DNA of 45,312 bases from Microcaldota archaeon (GCA_021812185.1 JAKAON010000003.1:1-45312); one strand, 5' to 3'; counted from the first letter of the stretch, positions 14,713-24,371 are shown. A program made the numbers and translations. The notes: generated by a model from the letters alone, not told the origin.

Positions 14713-17493
14713 GTGGTTTGGTTGGATAAGACATACCGTCTATTTTTAGAGATGTACACTGAGTTTACATCAATACAAAAAGTGGCAATACCGATAATCG
14801 AAAGCGGAGAGAACTGCCTGATAATAGCACCGACAGGAGGAGGTAAGACGGAAGCGGCGCTTCTTCCCATACTAAACAAATTATCAAAAGGGCAGAAGAA
14901 TGGCATACGCGCGATATATATCACCCCTTTAAGGGCCTTGAATAGAGACCTGATAAAAAGGCTTGAGAGGATATGCGGAGATATAGACGTTAGCATATCA
15001 GTGAGGCATGGCGATACTAAACAAACTGAAAGGAGAAAGCAGGCTATCAATCCACCGCAAGTATTGATAACTACTCCAGAGAGCATGCAAAGCATCTTGA
15101 TAAATAAGAGCCTTAGAGCTTCATTGAAAAATATACAGGCAGTGATAGTAGATGAACTTCATGAGCTTTACCATAATAAGAGAGGTGCGCAGCTCGCCGT
15201 TGCTTTGGAAAGGCTTGTAGAGCATGCTGGAGAATTTCAGAGGATAGGCATAAGTGCTACTGTTAGCAACCCAGAAGCTACTGCAGGGTTTTTGTTTTCG
15301 GAAAGAAAAAGAAAGATAGCAGACGTTTCTGAGCTTAAAAAGTTGGATATACATATAATATCTCCGAAGAACCCTAAGAGAGAGCATATTGAATTACAGA
15401 ATGCTTTTGACTTGAATAAAAAATCGATAGCAAGAATAGAATCCATAGCAGATATTGTAAGACATGGTCATTCGACATTGATATTCGCAAATACGCGCCA
15501 GATAGTAGAATCGCTTGGTAACAAGCTGATATATTTCGACAACTATGAGCATTTTGGACCCATAGCAGTACATCATGGGTCATTGAATCAAGAGGAAAGA
15601 GTTTCTGTAGAGAATAAATTCAAGGAAGGCGAGATAAAAAGCATAATAGCTACGAGCTCTCTAGAGCTCGGAATAGATATAGGGAGTATAGACCAGGTTA
15701 TACAATATAATTCCCCTAGGCAGGCAACAAGGCTTGTGCAGCGAATAGGAAGGTCCGGGCATAAAGAGGGAAGGGCAGCAAGTGGAACAATAATTGTAGG
15801 CAGTGCACTTGATGCGCTGGAAGCCATTGCCATATCGGAATCTGCGGCTAAAGGATTATACGAACCTCAAGAAATAGAAGAAAAGCCCTACGATGTAATG
15901 ATAAATCAAATATGCAGCATGATAATAGAATACGGGACATTGAGCATAGATACTGTTTTTAGGGTTTTGAAAAGGTCTTACACATACAGAAATATGTCTA
16001 TGGAAGAGTTAGAAAGAATAGTGCTCTTTGGCAAGGACCAGCACATATTGAATGAAAAAGACAGGTCGCTAAAAATCGGATCACGCACTTTGAAGTATTA
16101 TTATAATAATATAAGTCTGATAGCAGATAAAAATTACTTTAAAGTGAAGAATACAGTTACTAATAGGGTAATATCCAATCTCGACGAGAATTTTGTTTCT
16201 AATTATATTGATATAGGTACGGTGTTTATAACAAAAGGCCTGCAATGGCGTGCTATAAGCATAGAAGAAGACGTGATATATGTAGAGCCTAGTTTAGAAC
16301 TTGAAGCAGCCATACCAGATTGGGAAGGGGAGGATATACCTGTTTCTTTCGACATAGCCCAAGCGGCTTTTGATATATTCAGCAGCGGCAAGTATAGCAA
16401 TTCCACAGGTTATGCAGACATGGATACGATAGACTCCCTAAACGAGATGATGGCGAGCCAAAGTAAGTTTAGAATGCCCCAAAGAGATATTCTTCTGATC
16501 GAGGAGCAGGATAATTATATAGTGATATTTGCGCCTTTCGGTAAAAAAGCAAATGAAGCACTTAGTAAAATTATATTATCAGTAGTGATATCTTCTACAA
16601 ATCAAGAATATCTTTTAAGAGCCACGCCTTATGCAATAATAATAGAATTGGGATATACCAATAAGAGATTGGATATACTTTCGATCATCAAGAGTTTGGA
16701 AAAAGTAGATGTGGCTAATTTCGTTAGTAACAGCGTATCATTGCGAAATTCGGAAGTTTTTAGATATAGGTTCTTGCAAATATCGAAAGCTTTCGGCGTG
16801 CTTGAAAAGAAGGCAGTAACTACTAAAAGCGTCTCGACAAGACTTGTTGATTTTTACAAAGATTCTCCGATATTTGATGAGACAGTCAGGGACCTTTTGA
16901 AGAATTATCTTGATTTTAATAAAGCTGCGGAAATTATAGGCAAGATTAAGAAAAATACTTTGAAAATTGGTGTTGTTTACTCTGATTGTTCGCCGTTTGC
17001 AGATGAATTGCTAAGATCGGCGTATAAATATAGGGAGCTGTTTGCGCCGATAGGCGAGAATAGCGAGGAGGTAGATCAGTTTCTGGACGGGATAATGAAG
17101 AAAAATGTTGACATTTATTGCACTTTTTGCAGTTACAGGAAAAGATACCGCCTTTCTGATTTTGAACCTAATGCACCCATAAAGTGCGAAAATTGCAAAA
17201 GCAGGATGGTTACCATTTTGAAGGATAAATACGAAGATGTCTTAAGGAAAAACAGCGAGGGCAAGAGATTAACTAAAGTTGAAGTAAATACATACAGGGA
17301 GATATTGAAAATAGTTGGATTGATAGAGGCATATGGACCTAGGGCCATCATAGCATTATCCTCATACGGAGTAGGTCCAGAAACGGCATCCAGGTTGCTT
17401 AGGATGCTAAGAACTGATGAAAGGGCGTTCGTTGTTGATATCATAAATGCGCAGAAAAATTTCGTGAAATACAAAAGATTCTGGAAAAGTTGA
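14713..17493 (+). CDS. lhr: Lhr-type superfamily 2 helicase
   Basis: The 926-residue protein has RecA domain 1 with Q-motif-like FTSIQKVAIP, Walker A APTGGGKTE (39-47), TPLRAL, TPES, DELH (147-150) and SAT (181-183). Domain 2 carries IATSSLELGIDIGSIDQVIQ and the arginine-finger motif QRIGRSGH. A long C-terminal part has the winged-helix/beta-barrel region of Lhr proteins and a putative zinc ribbon (CTFC about 803-806, CENC about 825-828). Lhr enzymes unwind DNA or RNA:DNA hybrids in repair and recombination. The GTG at 14713 is used because the motif-Q region would be cut short by later Met codons. It may belong to the operon that begins at 12563. Confidence 0.9.
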   Translation: MVWLDKTYRLFLEMYTEFTSIQKVAIPIIESGENCLIIAPTGGGKTEAALLPILNKLSKGQKNGIRAIYITPLRALNRDLIKRLERICGDIDVSISVRHGDTKQTERRKQAINPPQVLITTPESMQSILINKSLRASLKNIQAVIVDELHELYHNKRGAQLAVALERLVEHAGEFQRIGISATVSNPEATAGFLFSERKRKIADVSELKKLDIHIISPKNPKREHIELQNAFDLNKKSIARIESIADIVRHGHSTLIFANTRQIVESLGNKLIYFDNYEHFGPIAVHHGSLNQEERVSVENKFKEGEIKSIIATSSLELGIDIGSIDQVIQYNSPRQATRLVQRIGRSGHKEGRAASGTIIVGSALDALEAIAISESAAKGLYEPQEIEEKPYDVMINQICSMIIEYGTLSIDTVFRVLKRSYTYRNMSMEELERIVLFGKDQHILNEKDRSLKIGSRTLKYYYNNISLIADKNYFKVKNTVTNRVISNLDENFVSNYIDIGTVFITKGLQWRAISIEEDVIYVEPSLELEAAIPDWEGEDIPVSFDIAQAAFDIFSSGKYSNSTGYADMDTIDSLNEMMASQSKFRMPQRDILLIEEQDNYIVIFAPFGKKANEALSKIILSVVISSTNQEYLLRATPYAIIIELGYTNKRLDILSIIKSLEKVDVANFVSNSVSLRNSEVFRYRFLQISKAFGVLEKKAVTTKSVSTRLVDFYKDSPIFDETVRDLLKNYLDFNKAAEIIGKIKKNTLKIGVVYSDCSPFADELLRSAYKYRELFAPIGENSEEVDQFLDGIMKKNVDIYCTFCSYRKRYRLSDFEPNAPIKCENCKSRMVTILKDKYEDVLRKNSEGKRLTKVEVNTYREILKIVGLIEAYGPRAIIALSSYGVGPETASRLLRMLRTDERAFVVDIINAQKNFVKYKRFWKS

Positions 17494-17573
17494 ATTACTT
17501 TTCGTATGATTGTTTTTACAGCTTGTAGAATAGATTTAAAAAATAGTAGAGTTTCATTAGTTATGGGGGTTAA

Positions 17574-18845
17574 TTGACAGAACGAGTCCAGGGGATCAAT
17601 ACACGCGTAGAAATACTTGAGAATGGGTTAACTGTAGCTTTAATACACGACCCGTTATCGAAAGTTGTTGCGACTTGCATAGGGATCAAGTACGGTTCGG
17701 TATACGAACCGTCTGATAAAAATGGGATTGCACATAGGCTCGAGCATTTGCTTTTTAAAGGAACTCCGGAGAGGACTGATTTTGAGATATGGAAAACGCT
17801 TAGGAAGTATGGAATAAATGATGATGCAGAGACAGGCATGGAGGACACCAGATATTACTTTGATACGGAAAGAATGTATTTCTCTAAAACATTTTCGGTA
17901 CTTTCAGACATGATAAGGAATGCGTCCATTCCAGAAGATGCGGTAGCAGCTGAGGAAAGAGTGGTAGATATAGAGAAGTTAACCTGGGAACAGAGGATTG
18001 GAGACACTGCCAGTGAACAACTATTGGATATCATGTTTGAAGGAACGCCGATAAAAACAGTTATAGGTACTGAGGAAAGCTTAGGCAGCATCACCAGGAA
18101 TGATCTTGTAGAGGCTTATAAAAATTATTACACTCCAGATAATTCCATAGTTATAGTATGCGGACCTCTGAGGCAAAGTGACGCACTTAGAGTTGTGAAG
18201 AATAATTTAGGTGATTGGACAGGAACCGCAAACACTGCTAATGTTACTCCAATATTTAACATACAACGAGAGAATAGGGAGTTTGTTGTAAATAGCGCTG
18301 ATGCGAAGATGCCTATGTTTAGAATAGGGTTTGAAACATTACCAGTATCGCTTTCTAAGAGTAAAAAAGAACATATGGCCTTGGAGATACTCAAAAATGA
18401 GATTATGTTCAGAATCCAGGATAACCTAAGGCTTGGAGATAATAATGGAATGGTTTATCACCCAGTTGTAGAGAATATGTATGGAAAATACTTTGGCTTG
18501 TTTTCAATAGCTTTAGATACGCATCCAAAAGCAGAGTTGGAAAAAGTTAGGGAACTCCTATTCAAGGAAATACGAAGGACATTTGAAGGAAAGATAAAGA
18601 AGAGTGAGTTAGTAGAGGCTAGGGACTGGCTTACTGTTAGAAAATATCTCAGGCAAGAAAATGATCACCCTATAGATATCGTTTACAATAGCTGCAATCA
18701 TTATATCGCAACAGGATCTCCAAGGTACACCGAGGAATTCGTAAAAGGAGTTAAAAATATTTCTCCAGAGTATATGATGGATGTGGCTTATAGATTCCTT
18801 AATCCAGATAAGGCAGTTACATTGACCATATTACCGGTAAAGTAG
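17574..18845 (+). CDS. M16-family zinc metallopeptidase
   Basis: The inverted zinc motif HxxEH is present as H54-R-L-E57-H58 in GIAHRLEHLLFKGT. The third ligand Glu is E134 in VVDIEKLTW, 76 residues after H58, the spacing normal for M16. The 423-residue length matches single-chain bacterial processing-peptidase-like enzymes with two homologous halves. Such peptidases degrade short peptides or process exported ones. No signal peptide is visible, so it should be cytoplasmic. The start is TTG at 17574 with GGGGGT upstream (17563-17568). It stands alone between lhr and tRNA-Lys. M16 peptidases are much commoner in bacteria than in archaea, so transfer is possible but not shown. Confidence 0.9.
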   Translation: MTERVQGINTRVEILENGLTVALIHDPLSKVVATCIGIKYGSVYEPSDKNGIAHRLEHLLFKGTPERTDFEIWKTLRKYGINDDAETGMEDTRYYFDTERMYFSKTFSVLSDMIRNASIPEDAVAAEERVVDIEKLTWEQRIGDTASEQLLDIMFEGTPIKTVIGTEESLGSITRNDLVEAYKNYYTPDNSIVIVCGPLRQSDALRVVKNNLGDWTGTANTANVTPIFNIQRENREFVVNSADAKMPMFRIGFETLPVSLSKSKKEHMALEILKNEIMFRIQDNLRLGDNNGMVYHPVVENMYGKYFGLFSIALDTHPKAELEKVRELLFKEIRRTFEGKIKKSELVEARDWLTVRKYLRQENDHPIDIVYNSCNHYIATGSPRYTEEFVKGVKNISPEYMMDVAYRFLNPDKAVTLTILPVK

Positions 18846-18892
18846 CGTTTAGTTATATTTTGATATTTCTGATTTTACTGTTTTGTTTTGAG

Positions 18893-18967
18893 CGGGCCCG
18901 GTGGGATTTGAACCCACGACCTACTGGTTAAGAGCCAGTCACTCTGACCAAACTGAGTTACGAGCCC
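18893..18967 (-). tRNA. tRNA-Lys (anticodon CUU)
   Basis: On the minus strand acceptor GGGCTCG pairs with CGGGCCC, D stem ACTC/GAGT, anticodon stem ACTGG/CCAGT with loop CTCTTAA, T arm GTGGG-TTCAAAT-CCCAC, discriminator G. The anticodon CUU decodes AAG. No intron and no encoded CCA. Confidence 0.94.
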
Positions 18968-19065
18968 AAAAGTACATTAAATATTAGTCCTAAAATCTAA
19001 AAAACAGCGCTACACGTGCCCTTTTTGACATTTTTGTTTTACGTCTATAAATTAATAAGTTTATG

Positions 19066-19087
19066 TTTTTGACAAGCTTTTCAAAAA
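19066..19087. promoter_or_regulatory. 22-bp dyad upstream of the gyrB TATA box (candidate operator)
   Basis: TTTTTGA and TCAAAAA form the outer arms, and AAGCTT lies at the centre. Ten of eleven base positions pair symmetrically. It ends three bases before TTTATAG (19090-19096), the likely gyrB TATA element, which is where an archaeal activator or repressor would bind. A second TTTTTGACA copy lies at 19022-19030. Confidence 0.4.
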
Positions 19088-19089
19088 GG

Positions 19090-19096
19090 TTTATAG
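19090..19096 (+). promoter_or_regulatory. Probable TATA box of the gyrB-gyrA operon
   Basis: TTTATAG lies 46-52 bases before the gyrB ATG and would give a leader of roughly 20-25 bases. A second candidate, TTAAATAC at 19100-19107, would give an almost leaderless message; the two cannot be separated by eye. Confidence 0.4.
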
Positions 19097-19141
19097 TTAT
19101 TAAATACACAGTAATTTTGACTAATTATTTCACTGATATTT

Positions 19142-21058
19142 ATGGATGGTTTAAAAGATGCGGAAGAGTACAACGCATCGAAAATCATAGTGCTTGAAGG
19201 CCCCCAGGGGATAAGGAAGAGGCCTGCAATGTATATAGGTTCGACAGGATCCTATGGGGTGCTCCATTTACTCTACGAGGCTTTTGACAATGCGGTTGAT
19301 GAAGGCATTGCAGGCTACTGTAAAAATATAACAGTACACCTGACAAGCACAGATACCGGAGATGTTGCGGAAGTAACAGACGATGGAAGAGGGATACCAG
19401 TAGACATAATGCCAAAGCAAAACAAGCCGGCTTTAGAAGTAATAATGACTTCTTTGCATTCTGGAGGAAAATTCAACAACGACGCTTACAAGACATCTGG
19501 AGGGCTTCACGGGGTTGGTTTGACAGTAATAAATGCGCTTTCAGAGAATACAGAGGTAACGGTAAAAAAGAACGGATTTTTGTACAAACAAACCTTCAGC
19601 AAAGGCGCAGTTACATCGGAACTTGAAAGGATAGGTGAAACTACAGAGCACGGAACAACAATAAAATTCAAGCCGGATCCTGAAATATTCAACGTCTGCT
19701 CTTTCGAATCATCATCGATAAAAGACAGGATGAAATACACTAGTTTTTTGAACAAGGGACTGCGGCTTAAATTCATAGATGATAGATTTGGGACTCATGA
19801 AGAAGTCGATTATTATTCAGACAAGGGAATTATAGATTATCTAGAATACCTGAACCTAGAAAAAACCACCATAACTGAAAAAATGTATATGAAAAAGGAA
19901 GTTGAAGGGACAATTGTTGAAATAGCGCTGCAATACAATGCCACTTACGATGAGCGCCTCTCGTCTTTTGTAAATAATATACAGACAATGGAAGGAGGAG
20001 CGCACGTAATAGGTTTCCATTCTGCACTTACACGCGCAATACTTAATTACACTGGAAAGGGGAGGAATGATAAAAAAGATATTAAACCGACTGGGGAGGA
20101 TGTTAGAGAGGGACTTACAGTAATTATAAATATACTTATGCAAAATCCAGAGTTTGAAGGGCAAACCAAGGAAAAACTAGGAAGCACTAAAATAAAGAGC
20201 ATTGTTGAGACGGCAGCATACGCCTGGCTATCTAGATATCTTGAAGAACATCCTTCAGATGCGCGTGCGATATGGGACAAAGTAACCAATGCAGCTATGG
20301 CGAGAGAGAGTGCACGTAAGGCAAAGGAACTTGTGAGGAGAAAAAACGCTTTTGAAACTACAATATTGCCAGGAAAACTTTCTGATTGCACTGAAGAGGA
20401 TCCGGAAAGAGCGGAGATGTTTCTTGTTGAAGGACAGAGCGCAGGTGGATCAAGTAAGCAAGCAAGGGATAAAAAATATCAAGCCATACTACCGTTAAGA
20501 GGAAAAATATTGAATGTCGAAAAAGCCAATGATGACAAAATATTCCAAAATGAGGAAATAAGGAACATGATAACTGCGATAGGCGCAGGGGTAAGGGAGA
20601 GTTTTGATCCTGATAAGGTCAGATACAAAAAAATTATAATAATGAGCGATGCTGACGTTGACGGAAGCCATATTGCAACATTGATACTCACTTTCTTTTA
20701 CAGATTCATGAAGAAGGCTATAGAAAGAGGCTACATATATGTCGCACTCCCGCCACTTTACAAGGTCACTAAAGGTAAAGAGATAAGATATGCATATAAC
20801 GACGCTGAATTGGAAAATTTGATAAAGGAATTAGGCAACAAAGTCGGAATCCAAAGATACAAGGGTCTTGGAGAGATGAATCCCGAACAACTTTGGGAAA
20901 CTACAATGGACCCTGCAAGGAGGGTGCTCAAGAGAGTAAACATAAAGGATGCTGAAAGGGTCGAAAAACTCTTTGTTGTACTTATGGGGGTGAATGTTGC
21001 AGATAGAAAGAGGTTCTTGGAAGAGCATTCACATGAAGTGAAGTTCCTAGATATATAG
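19142..21058 (+). CDS. gyrB: DNA gyrase subunit B
   Basis: The 638-residue type IIA topoisomerase ATPase subunit shows LEGPQGIRKRPAMYIG, the GHKL ATP site (EAFDNAVDE, DDGRGIPVD, SGGLHGVGLTVINALS), the transducer domain, and a TOPRIM domain with PLRGKILNVEKA, DADVDGSHI and QRYKGLGEMN. The usual EGDSAGG reads EGQSAGG here, keeping the catalytic Glu. With GyrA it introduces negative supercoils using ATP. Gyrase is bacterial in origin and found in only some archaeal lineages. ATG at 19142 lacks a clear ribosome site. gyrA follows after eight bases in one operon. A dyad and TATA elements lie upstream, so supercoiling- or factor-dependent control is plausible. Confidence 0.97.
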   Translation: MDGLKDAEEYNASKIIVLEGPQGIRKRPAMYIGSTGSYGVLHLLYEAFDNAVDEGIAGYCKNITVHLTSTDTGDVAEVTDDGRGIPVDIMPKQNKPALEVIMTSLHSGGKFNNDAYKTSGGLHGVGLTVINALSENTEVTVKKNGFLYKQTFSKGAVTSELERIGETTEHGTTIKFKPDPEIFNVCSFESSSIKDRMKYTSFLNKGLRLKFIDDRFGTHEEVDYYSDKGIIDYLEYLNLEKTTITEKMYMKKEVEGTIVEIALQYNATYDERLSSFVNNIQTMEGGAHVIGFHSALTRAILNYTGKGRNDKKDIKPTGEDVREGLTVIINILMQNPEFEGQTKEKLGSTKIKSIVETAAYAWLSRYLEEHPSDARAIWDKVTNAAMARESARKAKELVRRKNAFETTILPGKLSDCTEEDPERAEMFLVEGQSAGGSSKQARDKKYQAILPLRGKILNVEKANDDKIFQNEEIRNMITAIGAGVRESFDPDKVRYKKIIIMSDADVDGSHIATLILTFFYRFMKKAIERGYIYVALPPLYKVTKGKEIRYAYNDAELENLIKELGNKVGIQRYKGLGEMNPEQLWETTMDPARRVLKRVNIKDAERVEKLFVVLMGVNVADRKRFLEEHSHEVKFLDI

Positions 21059-21066
21059 TTGGTTTG

Positions 21067-23502
21067 ATGGACAAGATATTCGAGACACCATTGGAAGAAG
21101 AACTTCAGACCAGTTATGTTGATTATGCAATGAGTGTCATTATTGGAAGGGCTATCCCAGATGCGAGGGACGGACTTAAACCCGTCCAAAGAAGGATATT
21201 ATACGGGATGTATAATCTTAGCAATACGCACGACCAGCCTACGAAAAAGAGTGCAAGGATAGTTGGAGAAGTTATGGGTAAATTGCACCCTCACGGAGAT
21301 ATGGCGATATATGATGCACTTGTGAGGATGGCACAGCCTTTCTCCCTCAACCACACTTTTGTAGAAGGACAGGGAAATTTCGGTTCTGTAGATGGAGATC
21401 CACCTGCACATATGAGATACACTGAAGTGCGCCTTACCAAGATAGCCGAAAACATGTTGGATGACCTTGAAAAAGACACTGTAAATTTCCTGCCTAATTT
21501 TGACAATACAGAAAAGGAACCAGCTATACTTCCGGCAATGATACCTAATTTATTAGTGAATGGGGCTTCGGGGATAGCAGTCGGTGTAGCAACCAGCATG
21601 CCACCGCATAATTTAGGGGAAGTGTGTGACGGGATAATAAAGATGTTAGAAAATGGAGACGTCACATCTGATGAAATGACAAACATCATCAAAGGGCCAG
21701 ATTTCCCGACAGGAGGCACTGTGATGATGTCCACCAACGCATATAATGGATATAAATATGGCAGGGGACAGGTCACGATAAAAGCTACAATAGAAGTAGA
21801 TGCTAAAAAGAATAGATTGACAATTACAGAGATACCTTACAACTCCAACAAATCCTCAATAATTGAAAATATAGCGCAATTAGTCAGGGATAAAAAATTA
21901 GTTGGGATATCTGATTTGCGTGATGAGAGCGACAAAGAAGGCATATCGATAGTTGTAGATCTTAAGAAGGACGTAAATCCAGACAGTGTTATAAATGGAC
22001 TTTATAAGCACACTCAGCTTGAAGTTACGTTCCCAATAATAAATCTTGCAGTGGTCGGAAATAATCTAAGGACTTTCAACGTCCTTCAATTACTTAAGAC
22101 ATTTCTTGATCATAGGAGAGACGTTATAAGGAAAAGGAGCACGTTCGAACTTAATGTTGCGAAAGATAGGCTTCATATCGTAGAAGGATTGCGTATAACG
22201 ATAGATAAAATAGAGGAAGTAGTAAAGCTCATTAGGAATAGCGATGAGGCAAAGGGCGCAAGAGAGGCGTTGATGAGAACATATACGCTTAGTGAAAAGC
22301 AAGCGAATGCAATACTGGACATGAAGCTTTCCAAACTCACCCATCTTGAGGCAGAAACGCTTGATAAAGAAGGTTTGGAACTTAAAACCAAGATAATACA
22401 CTTTACAGGGATATTACAAGACCCGAAGAAAGTAGATGATATAATAAAAGTAGAAACACTTGCGATAAAGAAAGCGTACGCAAGGGATAGAGTAACAAAA
22501 ATCATTAAAGGCGAGGACAGCGAAGATATTCTGGAAGAAGATATGATAAGCAATGAAATGGAGACCATAATACTTACGAGTTTAGGATACGTAAAAAGAC
22601 TTGATCCAAGCAATTATAAGGAACAGGGCAGGGGCGGAAGGGGAGTTATAGTAATCAATCTTAAAGAGAAGGATTTTGTAAAACAGATACTTACTGGATT
22701 CACCAAAGATTATTTGATATGTATATCTGACAAGGGGCAGGCATACTGGCTGAAAATATACAAGATACCTGAAGGGAGCAGATACGCAGAAGGGAAGGCG
22801 ATAGTTAACCTACTCGACATAAAAGATGAAAAAATAATAACGCTTTTTGGAATAAAAGATTTCCAGCACTCGCAGCTATTATTCATGACTAAGAAAGGGC
22901 TTATAAAGAAAGTGCACGCGAGCTTGTTTTCCAAGCCGAGATCAAATGGTATACGTGCAATAACCATAAACAAAGACGACGAGGTAGTGAATGCCACCAC
23001 TTACACTAACGACAAATATGTGCTGATATTTACCAAGAAAGGCAAGGCGATAAAATTCGAGGAATCTGACCTTAGATTCATAGGTAGGACGGCAATGGGA
23101 GTACGCGGAATAAGGTTGAAAAACGGAGATGTCGCAGAAGGAATAATAGCGGGAGATAATGCAGGGTATGTGCTCACGGTTACTGAAAGAGGATTTGGAA
23201 AGCTTACAGATATAGGCAAATATAGGTTGCAAAGGAGAGGAGGCGGAGGTATAATAAACGTAAAAATAAGCGATAAAACAGGGGATGTTGCAAAAGTTTT
23301 GTTCATACCTGGAGGGAGTTTGGAGAATAAGAACGCTGTTCTTGTAAATTCGCAAGGTGTTGCTATAACCATACCCCTTAACTCAGTTAGGATAACAGGA
23401 AGGGCTGCAAAAGGAGTACATCTTATGAAGCTTGAATCAGGGGCCAGAATAGTTGATGTGAGGATTATAGACAAATTAGATGCAGCAGAACATGTTTTGT
23501 AG
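21067..23502 (+). CDS. gyrA: DNA gyrase subunit A
   Basis: The 811-residue subunit has the winged-helix/tower breakage-reunion domain with the catalytic tyrosine Y118 in HMRYTEVRL. The isoleucine-wedge region (ASGIAVGVATSMPPHNLGE) follows. A C-terminal six-bladed beta-pinwheel carries a degenerate GyrA box, QGRGGRG near residue 519, arguing for gyrase rather than topoisomerase IV. The quinolone-site helix reads HPHGDMAIYD: the position equivalent to E. coli Ser83 is Met79, while the Asp87 equivalent is kept. ATG at 21067 is preferred over TTG at 21064. It is co-transcribed with gyrB. Confidence 0.97.
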   Translation: MDKIFETPLEEELQTSYVDYAMSVIIGRAIPDARDGLKPVQRRILYGMYNLSNTHDQPTKKSARIVGEVMGKLHPHGDMAIYDALVRMAQPFSLNHTFVEGQGNFGSVDGDPPAHMRYTEVRLTKIAENMLDDLEKDTVNFLPNFDNTEKEPAILPAMIPNLLVNGASGIAVGVATSMPPHNLGEVCDGIIKMLENGDVTSDEMTNIIKGPDFPTGGTVMMSTNAYNGYKYGRGQVTIKATIEVDAKKNRLTITEIPYNSNKSSIIENIAQLVRDKKLVGISDLRDESDKEGISIVVDLKKDVNPDSVINGLYKHTQLEVTFPIINLAVVGNNLRTFNVLQLLKTFLDHRRDVIRKRSTFELNVAKDRLHIVEGLRITIDKIEEVVKLIRNSDEAKGAREALMRTYTLSEKQANAILDMKLSKLTHLEAETLDKEGLELKTKIIHFTGILQDPKKVDDIIKVETLAIKKAYARDRVTKIIKGEDSEDILEEDMISNEMETIILTSLGYVKRLDPSNYKEQGRGGRGVIVINLKEKDFVKQILTGFTKDYLICISDKGQAYWLKIYKIPEGSRYAEGKAIVNLLDIKDEKIITLFGIKDFQHSQLLFMTKKGLIKKVHASLFSKPRSNGIRAITINKDDEVVNATTYTNDKYVLIFTKKGKAIKFEESDLRFIGRTAMGVRGIRLKNGDVAEGIIAGDNAGYVLTVTERGFGKLTDIGKYRLQRRGGGGIINVKISDKTGDVAKVLFIPGGSLENKNAVLVNSQGVAITIPLNSVRITGRAAKGVHLMKLESGARIVDVRIIDKLDAAEHVL

Positions 23503-23577
23503 ATGTGACGGATATTTGTGTTATTTAATAGATGAATTGGCAGATAGGTATATATTCAATGGAAGTGTAATTTGACT

Positions 23578-24345
23578 ATGGGTAAGGCGGTAAATATGGC
23601 ATCAAAAAAACATACTAATAAATCACCACAGAAGATGAAATTAAAGAGTGGATCGAAGAGCGCAAAGCCAAAAAGAGCATTCAAGCCAAACCTTAAAGTA
23701 AGCAAACAAGTTAAAAAAACACACGCACCGAAGGCCAGCACATCAACTAAGATTGCTGCAATGACACATAAAAAAATAAAAAATATCCAGGTAAAAACAT
23801 CTGTGAAAAAGGCAGATAAGCCAAGAAAGTCAAAAAAGAACGATGTTTCTCTAAAAATATTGACCCCAGAGATGGTAGAATCTCTTAAGAAAGATGTGGT
23901 TTTTACAGAATATGTGAATGGTAAGATAGGAAAAAGGGCAAACGAGATAATACTTTCCCTTGCATCGCCAATGACAGATGAAGCACTTGCAGAAAAATTA
24001 GAAATGAAAATAAATGATACCCGAAGAGTATTGAATATGTTAAATACGGACGGTGTGGCGAGATACATAGTCAATAAGAACAATAAAGGGTGGCTGACTT
24101 TCAAATGGTATATAGACGAAGAGAACCTAAAGAAAATGAGGGGGGAGATCGTCATAAAAGCCGTAACGAACAACACCATACTTCCAGATAATTGCAATGA
24201 TTTTTATATCTGCACAAAATGCTATGACAAGGCAAAATTAGTGTATCCGTTCGAAGTAGGATATGAGATGAACTTTAAGTGTGGAGAATGTGGTTCTTTC
24301 TTTGCAAGAAAAAGTAAAGAAGATATAGAAAGTATGTTGTTTTGA
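23578..24345 (+). CDS. tfe: Transcription factor E (TFE alpha) with lysine-rich N-terminal extension
   Basis: The C-terminal two thirds match archaeal TFE: a winged helix (about 95-190, LASPMTDEALAEKLEMKINDTRRVLNML-type segment) and a zinc ribbon (ICTKCYDKAKLVYPFEVGYEMNFKCGECGSFF split as C-x2-C and C-x2-C). TFE stabilises the open promoter complex with RNA polymerase, TBP and TFB. The first roughly 85 residues are Lys/Ser/Ala-rich and disordered, an extension not normal for the family and probably nucleic-acid binding. TATATA at 23549-23554 lies about 24 bases before the ATG at 23578, suggesting a leaderless start. TTG at 23572 and ATG at 23596 are alternatives. It is monocistronic. Confidence 0.85.
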   Translation: MGKAVNMASKKHTNKSPQKMKLKSGSKSAKPKRAFKPNLKVSKQVKKTHAPKASTSTKIAAMTHKKIKNIQVKTSVKKADKPRKSKKNDVSLKILTPEMVESLKKDVVFTEYVNGKIGKRANEIILSLASPMTDEALAEKLEMKINDTRRVLNMLNTDGVARYIVNKNNKGWLTFKWYIDEENLKKMRGEIVIKAVTNNTILPDNCNDFYICTKCYDKAKLVYPFEVGYEMNFKCGECGSFFARKSKEDIESMLF

Positions 24346-24349
24346 TGAT

Positions 24350-24371
24350 TTGAATATTGTTTTTTATTCAA
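24350..24371 (+). terminator. Stem-loop with T-rich loop after tfe
   Basis: TTGAATA (24350-24356) pairs perfectly with TATTCAA (24365-24371) around an eight-base T-rich loop, five bases after the tfe stop. Archaeal termination mainly needs the T-run, so this is a plausible but unproven terminator between tfe and the initiator tRNA. Confidence 0.35.

Noticed and set aside
21291-21776. 161-residue minus-strand open frame.
   Set aside because: Antisense shadow of the gyrA breakage-reunion domain.
23556-24197. 213-residue minus-strand open frame rich in Phe, Leu and Ser.
   Set aside because: It is the antisense shadow of the lysine-rich tfe gene (AAA/AAG read as TTT/CTT) and lacks any start signal.
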